Shown here piece after piece: positions 1 to 8,500 of a DNA stretch of 64,000 bases. The stretch lies in contig JAGQSC010000019.1 of NCBI GenBank assembly GCA_020439745.1, positions 1 through 64,000 of the forward strand, written 5' to 3'. A program made the translations under genes and the position numbers. Within the stretch, counting starts at the first letter, position 1; every line of letters begins with the position of its first letter. Under the pieces are notes generated by a model. It was not told where the DNA came from. It ran no database searches and was given only the letters and a program-made list of their open reading frames with translations. This DNA comes from Acidobacteriota bacterium. Lineage in GTDB: Bacteria; Acidobacteriota; Holophagae; Acanthopleuribacterales; Acanthopleuribacteraceae.

Positions 1-30
1 AACTCAAAAAGAGCAGTTTTGACCCGCCAC

Positions 31-86
31 TTCAAGCATGAACTGCTTCCGTCGGGCTACGCCCTCCTCCACCAGTTCATGCTGAA
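31..86. repeat. nested inverted repeat (hairpin within a hairpin)
   Basis: TTCAAGCATGAACTG (31-45) pairs with CAGTTCATGCTGAA (73-86) with one bulged base. The 27-base loop holds a second perfect hairpin, GGGC-TAC-GCCC (54-64). The arms read through an open frame from the left window edge, so this may be the 3' end of a coding sequence, a palindromic interspersed element or a mobile-element remnant. No T-run follows, so it is not a typical intrinsic terminator. Confidence 0.45.
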
Positions 87-95
87 CCACATTAA

Positions 96-422
96 GTGGA
101 ATTTACAGAAACGATGTTACACCCCCAATCAGAGTCTTTAGAAGCAGGACGAAATGGACTGCCAGAAAAGACAAAAAAGGCAAAAAGGATACTCGCGACT
201 AAGGTCATCTCGACCATCTCGATAGCGGCTGGCGGAGTGGCATTATCCAGCGGAAATTTCTCATTGAGAGTGGATTTCAGGCCTTCCAGCACCCTGTTTG
301 GAGTCAATCTTTATAAGAGAACAACTGGGTCACCGGGATATGGAGTCGAAGAGACATCCCCCTTGCTCGTTGACATGTTCAATGCTTTCTTAAGTCTTGA
401 AGCAAAGTATGGTGACTTGTAA
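96..422 (+). CDS. doubtful small ORF, unknown
   Basis: A GTG-started frame of 108 codons with a hydrophobic stretch near residues 35-50 (VISTISIAAGGVALSSG). No ribosome binding site precedes the GTG or the next in-frame ATG at 114, and the product resembles nothing I know. The opposite strand is also open over 92-307. It lies in the gene-poor edge region beside a palindrome and may be non-coding or a remnant. Confidence 0.12.
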   Translation: MEFTETMLHPQSESLEAGRNGLPEKTKKAKRILATKVISTISIAAGGVALSSGNFSLRVDFRPSSTLFGVNLYKRTTGSPGYGVEETSPLLVDMFNAFLSLEAKYGDL

Positions 423-629
423 TCATTGGGACAGTATCGGTTCTAGTTTGGACTGACCGATTCTTGAGCGCTGGGGATACTTACTCTGTTGGATATCACG
501 ACGCCGAATTAGCGATTCTGTTCATCAACGCAACAGATTAAACAAGTTTTAGAGAAACTGTGATTAGCCAAACTGTTTAGAGGGTCATTGAAATAGAATA
601 CGAAATGAGGCATCGCATGGAAGTTATTG

Positions 630-1133
630 ATGACTAGGCTCTTGACCATTGGTGATCCGTTTTTGAAGCAGGCCATGCCTCCGGTTTCATGGCCAGAGCC
701 GCGCCTGTGTGACTGGATCGATCAACTAGCCGGTGTTTTGAGGCATTACCGCCAGCAAACCGGGTACGGACGCGCCATAGCCGCTCCGCAATGCGGGATT
801 GATGCGCGATTGATCGCCATGCTTCAGGGCGACAACGTCGTTGCGTTGGTGAATCCAACCATCACCTGGTCCAGCCCCGAAACGCATTTGGTTTGGGATG
901 ACTGCCTGTCTGTCCCAGAATATATCGTCCAGGTGGCACGTTCCGTATCGATCTCAATTACGTTTCAGGATCGCGATGGAAAAAGCCATTGCTGGGACGC
1001 GTGCGATGCAAGCTTGTCAGAGCTATTACAGCACGAGATGGACCACCTGGACGGCATCCTGATGACCGATCGCGCCGTGGGCGAGCCGCTACCGATTAGC
1101 CAAAGGGCCGAAAAAATCCCCCTCCGCAGCTAA
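630..1133 (+). CDS. def: peptide deformylase-like protein
   Basis: 167-residue member of the peptide deformylase family, which removes the N-formyl group from new proteins with an active-site metal. Motif 3 is intact (QHEMDHLDG, two metal-binding His and the catalytic Glu) and motif 2 keeps the metal Cys (DDCLSVP). Motif 2 normally reads EGCLS, and motif 1 reads GRAIAAPQ instead of GxGLAAPQ, so this is a divergent, possibly accessory, copy. No fmt (methionyl-tRNA formyltransferase) gene is adjacent. I prefer ATG 630 over the TTG three bases earlier because GGAAG lies 6 bases upstream of it. The family call is firm; housekeeping activity is not certain. Confidence 0.82.
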   Translation: MTRLLTIGDPFLKQAMPPVSWPEPRLCDWIDQLAGVLRHYRQQTGYGRAIAAPQCGIDARLIAMLQGDNVVALVNPTITWSSPETHLVWDDCLSVPEYIVQVARSVSISITFQDRDGKSHCWDACDASLSELLQHEMDHLDGILMTDRAVGEPLPISQRAEKIPLRS

Positions 1134-1155
1134 TTTCACAACTTCAAAAGCGTGG

Positions 1156-1884
1156 TTAGTCTACCGAGAACGACTCCAAATCAACCGGTAGCCCTGGATT
1201 GGTGAACGGCGTCAAATTTAGCGTGAGGTTGGTGGTACCAGAGCTGGTGGTGAAGTTGGCCGGATTCGTCAGATCCGCCAGTACGGCTGTGGCTCGGTTT
1301 CCGGTAAAGTCCACGCCTACCCAGTTGGTGCCCACGAAATCCTGGAAGACTGCGTTGGGACTGGGATTCATCATTATCCTCGGGTCTTTCGACGTACCGT
1401 TCGCGTTGTCTAAATCCGTATCCAAATACGCATAAATCTCCGTGACGCTGTTAAGCGGCGATCCGGCATTGGAAGCCGCAAACGCGTAATGTGGATCAGC
1501 GGAAACCGATGCCTGCGTGCCTGAAATATGCATAACCGAGATACTGCCAATCACGTTGTAGTTCGTTCCCGTATCATATATGACCTGGCTCACAACCCCT
1601 TTCGCGATGGCAGCTGTGGTTGTGATTTGGATCGTTGCTTCGCCGGTTAAAAATGTTCCAGTCGTGTTATTCCAATCATTGTTGGTGACGTAAAACACCG
1701 TGCCCATGGGAATCATTTCCAAGGCAACAAAAGCGAACTCATCAGGTGCGTTGGCATCTTTGCCGGTGAATGCAACTATCTGCGCGCACAAGCTCGTTGA
1801 GAACAGTGCCAACATTGTAAGCCGCACGAAGCGAGTGACGGCAACTTCCCAAAGACATTTATTGAGCGGTCTGTTTATGTTCAT
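1156..1884 (-). CDS. secreted protein of unknown function
   Basis: 242 residues with a Sec signal peptide after a rather long n-region (hydrophobic core about 22-34, likely cut after SLCA before QIVAF). The mature part is beta-rich, acidic and Asn/Thr-rich, starting with a segment of the pattern AFTGxDANxPDEFAFVAL followed by TNNDW. I associate that pattern with exported proteins of marine bacteria that often precede lamin-tail or nuclease domains, but no such domain follows here. GAGGG lies 8 bases before the ATG. It converges with the deformylase-like gene. Function unknown. Confidence 0.72.
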   Translation of the reverse strand: MNINRPLNKCLWEVAVTRFVRLTMLALFSTSLCAQIVAFTGKDANAPDEFAFVALEMIPMGTVFYVTNNDWNNTTGTFLTGEATIQITTTAAIAKGVVSQVIYDTGTNYNVIGSISVMHISGTQASVSADPHYAFAASNAGSPLNSVTEIYAYLDTDLDNANGTSKDPRIMMNPSPNAVFQDFVGTNWVGVDFTGNRATAVLADLTNPANFTTSSGTTNLTLNLTPFTNPGLPVDLESFSVD

Positions 1885-2020
1885 GGAACCATCCCTCGAA
1901 TGATTTGACCAAGTATATCATCGAGTATTTGGTGAAGAAATGCCTCCGAATCGATGTGACTCTTCCCAAAGCCCGTGACCCAAAAAAGCCAACTTTCCGT
2001 CTGCGAAACGCTATAAAGCT

Positions 2021-3994
2021 TTAATCGCCTGCCAATTCCAGCTCCAACTGCTCAATGCGCGCTGCCATCGCCTCGATCTGTTCTTGTTGTTGTTGAACCG
2101 CTTTCACCAGTGGCACCACGAATTCAGCGTAACGCAGACCGAAGGGTGTCCGGTCATTGGGTGGTTTGTCCACACCACTGAAGGGAATCCCCATTTCCTC
2201 TGCCAACTTTGCCACATCCTGAGCGATAAACCCGTTGGTCACCTCGCTCAAGGCCGTTTCCCTCTTTTGACGTTGTTCGACTGGAATCTGGAGGAACGCA
2301 TCCACAGCATCTCGGTTAATGCGATAACTCACCGGCCTCAAAGCACGCACAAAATCCAGACCGGGCACTTCATCGGTCACATCCTCCTTGAACCGGCCAT
2401 CCGACAAGGTCGTCCAGGAAACCTGTCCGCCAATGCTGGTGATGGATGAACCACCCACCCTTACCTGATTTGACGCTGTTGTGTCGGTCCCGTATCCCAA
2501 CGCAGTGGTGTTACTCAAATTGCTCAACATGGATCCAGGGCCCGCGTTACTGCCAAGTGCCGTGTTATTGGAGCCTGAGATGTTCTCGTATAACGCATAT
2601 GACCCCACGGCTGTACAAGAATAGGCAGTATCCATCTTATACAAAGCTCGAGATCCCAGACCTACGTTGTCATAACCCGTTGTATTTGAATAAAGGGCGT
2701 TCTTACCCACGGCGATATTCATGTAGCCGTCAACATTGAATCGCAATGCGTGATGGCCCATGGCCACATTCCCGTATCCACTGGTATTCGCGTTAAGCGC
2801 TTGATAACCCACAGCCGTATTTCCCGACAAGTAACTCAAATGATTGTCATTGAACAACGCTTCAAAGCCAACGGCCGTATTCTCGTGCGACGAGATCGAG
2901 TTGTGAAGAGCGCGGAACCCGACAGCCGTGTTTTTGAAACCGGTCGTGTTGTTTCTTAGGGCCCCACTCCCAATCGCCACTTGAGCACCGCCCGTGGTGT
3001 TTTCGCGCATGGCTTCGGCCCCAACCGCCGTATTACCCCCAGCGAGATTCTTGTTGAGAGAACTGTGTCCCACCGCGACATTCATGTCCGCAGATACGAG
3101 TTTATTGAGCGCGTAGGATCCCAATGCTGTGTTCGATGTCCCATCTACAAGCGATTCCAGAGTTCTAGCACCCAGACAGGCGTTGGTGCCTGAAGTGGCG
3201 AAACGCAATGCGTTTTCGCCAACCGCGGTGTTGGCTAAAGCAAATACTGCATTTTCCAACGCAGACTCACCCACTGCCGTGTTGCTGTTTCCAATTGTTA
3301 ACTTCGCTAGTGATTTGTAACCCACACCGGTGTTCCATGAGCCTTCAGTGACCGCTTCTAAGGCATTTATCCCCACGCCAACATTATGAATTCCGGTGGT
3401 TGTTGGGACTGAACCCGCACCCAACCCTACATAGACGCAGCTTGAGTCGTTGGTCACCTCCAGCCGTCCGCCGATCCAATCGCCATCCGAATCAATGACT
3501 GGCCCTACACCGCTGATGCTGTAGCTAGTGCCCTGCACGTCCAGGCTGGACAGGTTACCCACCATGAAATGGGCCACCTGGGCCAGGTACGAGGCATCCA
3601 CTCCGGGCAAGCCGGCCTTCAGCCCTTCGAACCATTGCTCAGGTTTTGAGGTGATAGTCACCGCATCGCGGCGGGGAAACAGCTCATATGGCCCAAAACT
3701 TTGGTCGTCGGTTTCAAACGTGACCCATACGGTCGCCCGCCGTGTCACGTCCTTTGGCAGCGGCATCCCGGTGGCGCCAAGTACCATGACTGGCTTGTCC
3801 TGAATCCACCAAACCTTCTCTCCTGGCTCATAAAAGAGTTCATCCCCAGCTGGAGAAGCGCTGTAGATGACCTGCAGCCAGATATCGTCGCCGGGCTCAA
3901 ATAACCCATCATCCAACATCCAGGGTAAAACGAGGGGTCCAAACGGAACAGCCGTATCCCCGGGATTCCAACACAAGAGAAGGCATAACCACAT
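2021..3994 (-). CDS. secreted head-repeat protein with C-terminal S74 intramolecular chaperone
   Basis: 657 residues. A short leader (MWLCLLLCW) is followed by about 190 residues of unknown fold. Then come roughly 17 imperfect repeats of about 22-24 residues with the core NTAVGxxAL, as in trimeric adhesin heads and tail-fibre-like proteins. The end carries a peptidase S74 / endosialidase chaperone domain: SDGRFKEDV near residue 531 supplies the Ser and the Lys five residues later that form the self-cleavage dyad, followed by GFIAQDV and a Gln/Glu-rich coiled coil. S74 domains trimerise beta-helical fibres and then cut themselves off. I chose ATG 3994, with GGAG 8 bases upstream, over the TTG at 4012. 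There are no phage genes nearby, so a surface fibre is more likely than a virion part. Confidence 0.85.
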   Translation of the reverse strand: MWLCLLLCWNPGDTAVPFGPLVLPWMLDDGLFEPGDDIWLQVIYSASPAGDELFYEPGEKVWWIQDKPVMVLGATGMPLPKDVTRRATVWVTFETDDQSFGPYELFPRRDAVTITSKPEQWFEGLKAGLPGVDASYLAQVAHFMVGNLSSLDVQGTSYSISGVGPVIDSDGDWIGGRLEVTNDSSCVYVGLGAGSVPTTTGIHNVGVGINALEAVTEGSWNTGVGYKSLAKLTIGNSNTAVGESALENAVFALANTAVGENALRFATSGTNACLGARTLESLVDGTSNTALGSYALNKLVSADMNVAVGHSSLNKNLAGGNTAVGAEAMRENTTGGAQVAIGSGALRNNTTGFKNTAVGFRALHNSISSHENTAVGFEALFNDNHLSYLSGNTAVGYQALNANTSGYGNVAMGHHALRFNVDGYMNIAVGKNALYSNTTGYDNVGLGSRALYKMDTAYSCTAVGSYALYENISGSNNTALGSNAGPGSMLSNLSNTTALGYGTDTTASNQVRVGGSSITSIGGQVSWTTLSDGRFKEDVTDEVPGLDFVRALRPVSYRINRDAVDAFLQIPVEQRQKRETALSEVTNGFIAQDVAKLAEEMGIPFSGVDKPPNDRTPFGLRYAEFVVPLVKAVQQQQEQIEAMAARIEQLELELAGD

Positions 3995-4020
3995 GGACGA
4001 CACTCCCAGCAATCAGATAG

Positions 4021-4033
4021 GTTCAATGTGAAC
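4021..4033. promoter_or_regulatory. inverted repeat, possible operator
   Basis: GTTCA-ATG-TGAAC is a perfect 5+3+5 palindrome. It sits 27 bases before the start of the S74 fibre gene (leftward) and 132 bases before the response regulator (rightward), inside their 170-base shared upstream region. A second short palindrome, GGTC-TCC-GACC, lies at 4074-4084. Binding by any regulator is inference. Confidence 0.3.
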
Positions 4034-4128
4034 GATACCCGAGGATGAATAAAGACCATAAACTGGGTAAATTGGTCTCCGACCGGCGCCTCACACCCAT
4101 CAACGACATCCCGTCTCTTGGGAATCGT

Positions 4129-4134
4129 TATAAT
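4129..4134 (+). promoter_or_regulatory. possible -10 box for the response regulator/kinase pair
   Basis: A consensus TATAAT lies 30 bases upstream of the GTG start at 4165. No good -35 box stands 16-18 bases before it; the best nearby match is ACGACA at about 20 bases. This is a weak promoter call. Confidence 0.3.
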
Positions 4135-4164
4135 TGTCGTAGGCCCATTGGAAAGGACACAAGC

Positions 4165-4791
4165 GTGCAAATCGCCATCGTTGAAGACGACCCTCAGACC
4201 CGCTCCCTGCTTAAGGCTCTGCTTGACACGGAACCCAGCTTTTGTGTGGTGATGGATAGCGACAGCATGGAGCATTTCCTTTGGGACGCAAGACATGTGG
4301 ACCATCTCGATCTAGTCCTGCTGGATATCGAGTTGCCGGGCATGAACGGCATTCGAGGGGCATCGATGGTGCGCGACCGCTGGCCAGAAGCCGACATCGT
4401 CATGCTCACGGTCTACGAGAACTGGGACTATATTTTCAAAGCGTTGCAGGCAGGGGCCTCAGGTTATCTGCTTAAATCAAGTCCGCTTGATCAGATCGTA
4501 CAGTCCCTGCATCTGTTGCGAGAAGGGGGTGCCGCTATGACCCCTCAAATCGCCATGAAGCTGGTGAAGTATTTTCACCCAGACAGCGCCCAACCCTCAG
4601 AATCGGACCTCACTGATCGGCAAAAGGAGGTCGTGGCCGCCATTCTGGACGGTTTGAGTTACAAGGAGATCGCCGATCGTTTGTGCGTCTCGCTGGGGAC
4701 CGTTCACTCGCATATCAAGCGTATCTATCGAAAACTAAACGTCCACAGCAAGGGCGACATCTACCGCCTGGGCGAACAACTTCTGTCATGA
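4165..4791 (+). CDS. NarL/LuxR-family response regulator
   Basis: 208 residues. The receiver domain (about 2-118) has the acidic pair D8/D9, the phospho-acceptor D54 in LVLLDIELPG, T82 and K104. The LuxR-type helix-turn-helix (about 148-203) contains LTDRQKEVVAAI and SLGTVHSHIKRIYRKL. It is expected to bind DNA when phosphorylated by the kinase encoded next. The frame is open further upstream to 4045, but GTG 4165 starts exactly at the receiver domain and has AAAGGA 8 bases before it. Its stop overlaps the kinase start (ATGA), so the two are translationally coupled. Targets are unknown; the divergent S74 fibre gene is one candidate. Confidence 0.93.
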   Translation: MQIAIVEDDPQTRSLLKALLDTEPSFCVVMDSDSMEHFLWDARHVDHLDLVLLDIELPGMNGIRGASMVRDRWPEADIVMLTVYENWDYIFKALQAGASGYLLKSSPLDQIVQSLHLLREGGAAMTPQIAMKLVKYFHPDSAQPSESDLTDRQKEVVAAILDGLSYKEIADRLCVSLGTVHSHIKRIYRKLNVHSKGDIYRLGEQLLS

Positions 4792-7712
4792 ATAGCCGCC
4801 ATGTATGGTTGTGTTTCTTCGTCGCGGCAACCATTCCCACTCGCGCACAAATCGCGTTTGACCATCTGACAAAAAGCGATGGACTGCCCAGTTTCGCGGT
4901 GACGGATATTATTGAGGACTCATTGGGGTTCATCTGGTTTTCCAGCGAAGCGGGACTTGCCCGCTATGACGGCACACGTGTAGAAACAGACATCGCTTGG
5001 GAAGTCAGTCCCGACCAACCCTATCGCGGAGTCATCAGTGAATTGTGCGATGTATTTGATGATCAACTGACGTTTGTCACCTACACCGACTACTTGATGC
5101 AGTTGGACCTTCGAACCGGGCGAGTGTCGCAAATCCTCGGCCCAGAAATGCATGGATCCATTGGATCCTCTGCCTTTGACGCGTCAGGTCAGCTGTGGGT
5201 GACTACCAAGCAGGGCGTTTTTCGCCGTGATGGGGAAACCTACATCCGCGTCGTCGGAATTAACACCCCTAAGGTGACCCATGACACACCAACCAGCATC
5301 GGCATACCCCATACCCTCAAATGTATCGCGTTCGACCAGGAGGGTACCCCTTGGTTCGCAGGAAACGGAGGCCTGTACACGAAACCCCAAGATCGGGATC
5401 GGGCCATTGAGCTTTACTCCGAGGTCATCTCCTGCATGGCCATTCGTGGCGATCGGGTGTGTGCACTGTCGCAAACCGGCGTGGTCATGGTCAACAGAAT
5501 TACCCATGAAATAAGGAGATTCTCATGTGACATCCCGCCATTGATCGGCAGTGAACAAATCGCATTTGATCCAGAAGGGGCTCTTTGGATTGCTGCGGGC
5601 GGATTGCTGCGCCTGGACTTGGATACGTCTCAATTAAGTGTGTTTACGCCAGACCCCTCAGACCCATTCTCTGTTTCAGGCAGATCGTCCGCCGTGATGT
5701 TCGACCGTCAAGGACGGCTGTGGGCCGCGTCGGAGGGCGCGGTGGACATGGCAGATGTCGCACGTCGAAGGATCCGTTACATCCGACCGGCCGGCCAAAG
5801 TGGTGCCAACGTTTTCTCTTTGGCCACAGACAAGAATGGCACAGTGTGGGGGCAAATGGGTGATGGCTCGGTGGCCTCACTCACGGGACAGACACGGGTC
5901 GTCCTCAATCCAGACTCGCCCGTGCCTCACAATTTGCCTACCGCCACCACAACCCGTCTCCATGTAGATTCCACGAACACACTTTGGATCTGCAGTCTGG
6001 TTGGGGCCTTCCCATATAGCATCGACCAGGACCGCATCGATTTGGGCCAAGTCATATCGGGTCCAGTGACGGTGATCCATGAATTGTCGAATGGTGAGCT
6101 TCTATTTGGTGCATTAGGTATCAAGAGCTACCAAAACGGGCGAACCCAAACGCTGATTCAACGGGTCTTCACACGTTCAAGCCGCACGCTAACCACAATC
6201 ATTCCCCTCCAAACAGATCGGTTTTTGGTGGCCAGCGCCGAAGAAATCGGTGAATGGCACCGTGACACAAATCAGGTCGCGTACTTCGAAGGTCTGCCAG
6301 ATGCATTGGACCCATCACCATTTGTCCTCCACGCTCTGCGGGACAGTCACGGCCGCGTATGGATATCTACCTACGGCCACGGACTCTGGACCCTAAATCA
6401 AGGGCAGTTTCATGAACTCGATGATGCGCTGGCCTTCGAATACGTCTATGGCGGTGTCGAAGCCAAAAACGGTGACCTGTGGTTTGCCACGAATAATGGA
6501 CTCATCCATGTGTTTGAAGGGGGTTGGAGCCGTGAGGCTCACGCTGCAGGTTTCCCAGTTTTGGAATTCAATGGGGACAGTTTTGCCGCCTCAAACAGTG
6601 GCATGCTCTATTTCGGCAGTTACGAAGGCGTGTTCGCATTCGACGTGTCACGACTCATTGCGGCACCCAATCCACCACCCGTATTCTTCACAGGTTTATT
6701 CGTACGTAATCAACCTGTTCGCTACCTTGAACAACTGGACAAGGCCCTCATAGACCGTCGATTGGAATACATGGATCAACTTCACCTGAGCCACAAAGAG
6801 GATTTCGTGGGACTGCAATTCGCGGCTCCCAGCACGTCGGCTCAAGATGCCCAGTTTCGCTATCAAATCAAGGGACTGAGTGACGAATGGCTACCCTGCT
6901 TGCCGCAAGAGCGTATTAGCTTTACGGATATGCGTGCAGGTAGCTATCAGATTCGTGTCCAAGCAACCAACGACAGATCATCTTGGAGCGCACAAGAAGC
7001 CAGATTAAATGTAATCGTCGCACCAGCCCCGTGGGAAACCTGGTGGGCAAGATCCTTGGCGGTCACTTTTTTAATGCTCGGAGCGCTTGCCATTTACCGT
7101 ATTCGCATGGGTCAAGCACTCGCGGTTGCTCGATTGCGACAGCGTATCGCCAACGACCTCCATGACGATCTGGGCGTGATGCTCACCCACATCGCCCAAA
7201 CAGCCGAACTGGGCAAGGTCAGAAGCCAAGGTGACGTACGTCAAACATTCGAGCAGGTGGCGGATCTAGCGAGGACGGTAATCCAACATTTTCGTGACGT
7301 GCTGTGGACTTTGGATCAAAACAACGAGTCCTGGAACACTTTGATTGCACGCATGCGATTGTTCGCCTCCAGTACGTTGAACCGTGCTCAAATCCAGTTG
7401 GAATTTCAACGCAAGGTGCAGGGGCAAGGTGATGGCTGGCAGGTAGGTCATACTCGAGAGCTCTTTCTGATCTTCAAGGAAGCCATTCACAATGTGGTCA
7501 AACATGCACAAGCCACTCAGGTAGATATCCGAACCGAGATTGATCCGGGCCATTTTCGCTTTGTCATTCACGACAATGGACGTGGCTTGGACGCCCAAGC
7601 GCCCATCGGGAAAGGGTTGGCCAGCATGCGCACACGTGCCAAAGGAATCGGTGCAGACTTGCAGGTCGAGTCAAAGAACGGGGTTCGCATTCAATTGACC
7701 ATGCCCATATGA
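4788..7712 (+). CDS. propeller-sensor histidine kinase (Reg_prop / Y_Y_Y / HisKA_3)
   Basis: 974 residues. A signal peptide (VWLCFFVAATIPTRAQ) precedes a periplasmic beta-propeller of two-component regulator repeats (about 25-650, recurring GLxxYDG- and DxxGxLW-type strands). A Y_Y_Y domain (about 665-750, FRYQIKGLSDEW) and one membrane helix (about 752-772) follow. The cytoplasmic HisKA_3 dimerisation box has the phospho-acceptor H792 in NDLHDDLG. The HATPase (about 890-974) has an N box (KEAIHNVVKHA), G1 (DNGRGL) and G2 (GKGLASM). This layout senses periplasmic ligands, often oligosaccharides, and signals to a NarL-type regulator, here the gene just upstream. The start ATG 4788 overlaps the regulator's stop by four bases. 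Confidence 0.93.
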   Translation: MNSRHVWLCFFVAATIPTRAQIAFDHLTKSDGLPSFAVTDIIEDSLGFIWFSSEAGLARYDGTRVETDIAWEVSPDQPYRGVISELCDVFDDQLTFVTYTDYLMQLDLRTGRVSQILGPEMHGSIGSSAFDASGQLWVTTKQGVFRRDGETYIRVVGINTPKVTHDTPTSIGIPHTLKCIAFDQEGTPWFAGNGGLYTKPQDRDRAIELYSEVISCMAIRGDRVCALSQTGVVMVNRITHEIRRFSCDIPPLIGSEQIAFDPEGALWIAAGGLLRLDLDTSQLSVFTPDPSDPFSVSGRSSAVMFDRQGRLWAASEGAVDMADVARRRIRYIRPAGQSGANVFSLATDKNGTVWGQMGDGSVASLTGQTRVVLNPDSPVPHNLPTATTTRLHVDSTNTLWICSLVGAFPYSIDQDRIDLGQVISGPVTVIHELSNGELLFGALGIKSYQNGRTQTLIQRVFTRSSRTLTTIIPLQTDRFLVASAEEIGEWHRDTNQVAYFEGLPDALDPSPFVLHALRDSHGRVWISTYGHGLWTLNQGQFHELDDALAFEYVYGGVEAKNGDLWFATNNGLIHVFEGGWSREAHAAGFPVLEFNGDSFAASNSGMLYFGSYEGVFAFDVSRLIAAPNPPPVFFTGLFVRNQPVRYLEQLDKALIDRRLEYMDQLHLSHKEDFVGLQFAAPSTSAQDAQFRYQIKGLSDEWLPCLPQERISFTDMRAGSYQIRVQATNDRSSWSAQEARLNVIVAPAPWETWWARSLAVTFLMLGALAIYRIRMGQALAVARLRQRIANDLHDDLGVMLTHIAQTAELGKVRSQGDVRQTFEQVADLARTVIQHFRDVLWTLDQNNESWNTLIARMRLFASSTLNRAQIQLEFQRKVQGQGDGWQVGHTRELFLIFKEAIHNVVKHAQATQVDIRTEIDPGHFRFVIHDNGRGLDAQAPIGKGLASMRTRAKGIGADLQVESKNGVRIQLTMPI

Positions 7713-7715
7713 GTA

Positions 7716-8399
7716 TCAAGGCGTGCAATTGAGAAGGCGGACAAGGTCACGTATGTCGATAGGACCACTTGGGGCCGAAAAATCGAATCGTATCGAGTCT
7801 CTCAGCCATTCAGCTACTGCATCCAAAATAGCTATGTCAAACGTCAAGGGAATCCAGGTCGCCAAGCTGGGTCCTGGGTCGGTCGCCAGAAGTTCTGGTC
7901 CATTTCCTGGCGAGACCATGCGCGACGCAACTTGACATCCAACCGCTAGGTCTTGCTGGGCCCATCCTTGATTTCCAGTCAAGACAAGTGTGGCCAAGAG
8001 ATACTCCCCATTCGCCGCATCCGTATCCGTTGACCAACCAGCTACAGACACCGAAGAACTCACCCACGCAGGTTGTGTGACCCGAATGCTCCAAGCCACA
8101 GGCGCACTGCCAGGCTCGATGAATGCCAAAGTCTGGGGATCCTGCATATTGACGATGGCCAAGAACCCATTGAGCCCCACGGGCTCGCCGCCAGCACCTG
8201 TGAATCCGGTCACGTCTGCCAAAATCTCCACGCGGCGACCATATCCACCACAGTCAGTTTGTCCTTCTACCAGTCGCAGCGGAACAACCTGACCCACGCC
8301 GGATTGGCCCACGGCATGGGGCATCCAGCAGGCGAGGAACCAAACAACTGGGTGCAATCGCATTGGGAGGAAAGCGTGATCATTCATCATACTGCTCAT
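7716..8399 (-). CDS. secreted protein of unknown function
   Basis: 227 residues with a signal-like segment (LHPVVWFLACWMPHAVGQ, about 14-31). The mature part looks beta-sandwich-like, with a D/N-rich middle. The C-terminus has the pattern PIDIRDLVRLLNC, reminiscent of a single calcium-binding dockerin-type helix, but one weak match is not enough to assign it. No clear ribosome binding site precedes the ATGs at 8399, 8390 or 8363, so the start is uncertain. It converges with the histidine kinase gene, three bases separating the stops. The upstream region holds four TTGAC/GTCAA half-sites. Confidence 0.6.
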   Translation of the reverse strand: MSSMMNDHAFLPMRLHPVVWFLACWMPHAVGQSGVGQVVPLRLVEGQTDCGGYGRRVEILADVTGFTGAGGEPVGLNGFLAIVNMQDPQTLAFIEPGSAPVAWSIRVTQPAWVSSSVSVAGWSTDTDAANGEYLLATLVLTGNQGWAQQDLAVGCQVASRMVSPGNGPELLATDPGPSLATWIPLTFDIAILDAVAEWLRDSIRFDFSAPSGPIDIRDLVRLLNCTP

Positions 8400-8452
8400 G
8401 AAGCAAGTCTGGCTTGTCAGCAGCGAAAGGGGAATACCATGAAATGGGTCTA

Positions 8453-8493
8453 TTGACTCAAATGGTCAACCTCATCCGTCAAAACCGGTTGAC
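8453..8493. promoter_or_regulatory. cluster of four TTGAC half-sites in two inverted pairs
   Basis: TTGAC (8453-8457) faces GTCAA (8465-8469) across 7 bases. GTCAA (8478-8482) then faces TTGAC (8489-8493) across 6 bases. All four lie in the 101-base gap between the TPR gene and the secreted-protein gene, upstream of the latter. This could be a tandem operator or overlapping hairpins; no T-run makes a terminator obvious. Confidence 0.35.
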
Positions 8494-8500
8494 ATGACGC

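Larger units (their letters stand above)
1..629. other. gene-poor, possibly decayed edge region
   Basis: I see no convincing gene here. A reading frame open from base 1 stops at 139-141 and could be the last 46 codons of a gene cut by the window edge; I do not recognise it. From about 420 to 629 the sequence is A+T-richer than the neighbouring genes and stops are frequent in all frames. This looks like decayed or intergenic DNA upstream of the deformylase-like gene. A nested hairpin sits at 31-86. Confidence 0.5.

Noticed and set aside
2084-3904. Several open frames on the + strand across the S74 fibre gene
   Set aside because: They are opposite-strand shadows of the NTAVGxxAL repeats; none has a ribosome binding site or a protein-like composition, and the minus-strand protein has clear domains.
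2021-3994. Prophage tail-fibre gene
   Set aside because: The S74 domain alone is not enough; no capsid, portal, terminase, lysis or integrase gene was seen on either side.
8073-8456. 127-codon + strand frame
   Set aside because: It lies mostly opposite the secreted-protein gene, lacks a ribosome binding site and has an unlikely composition.
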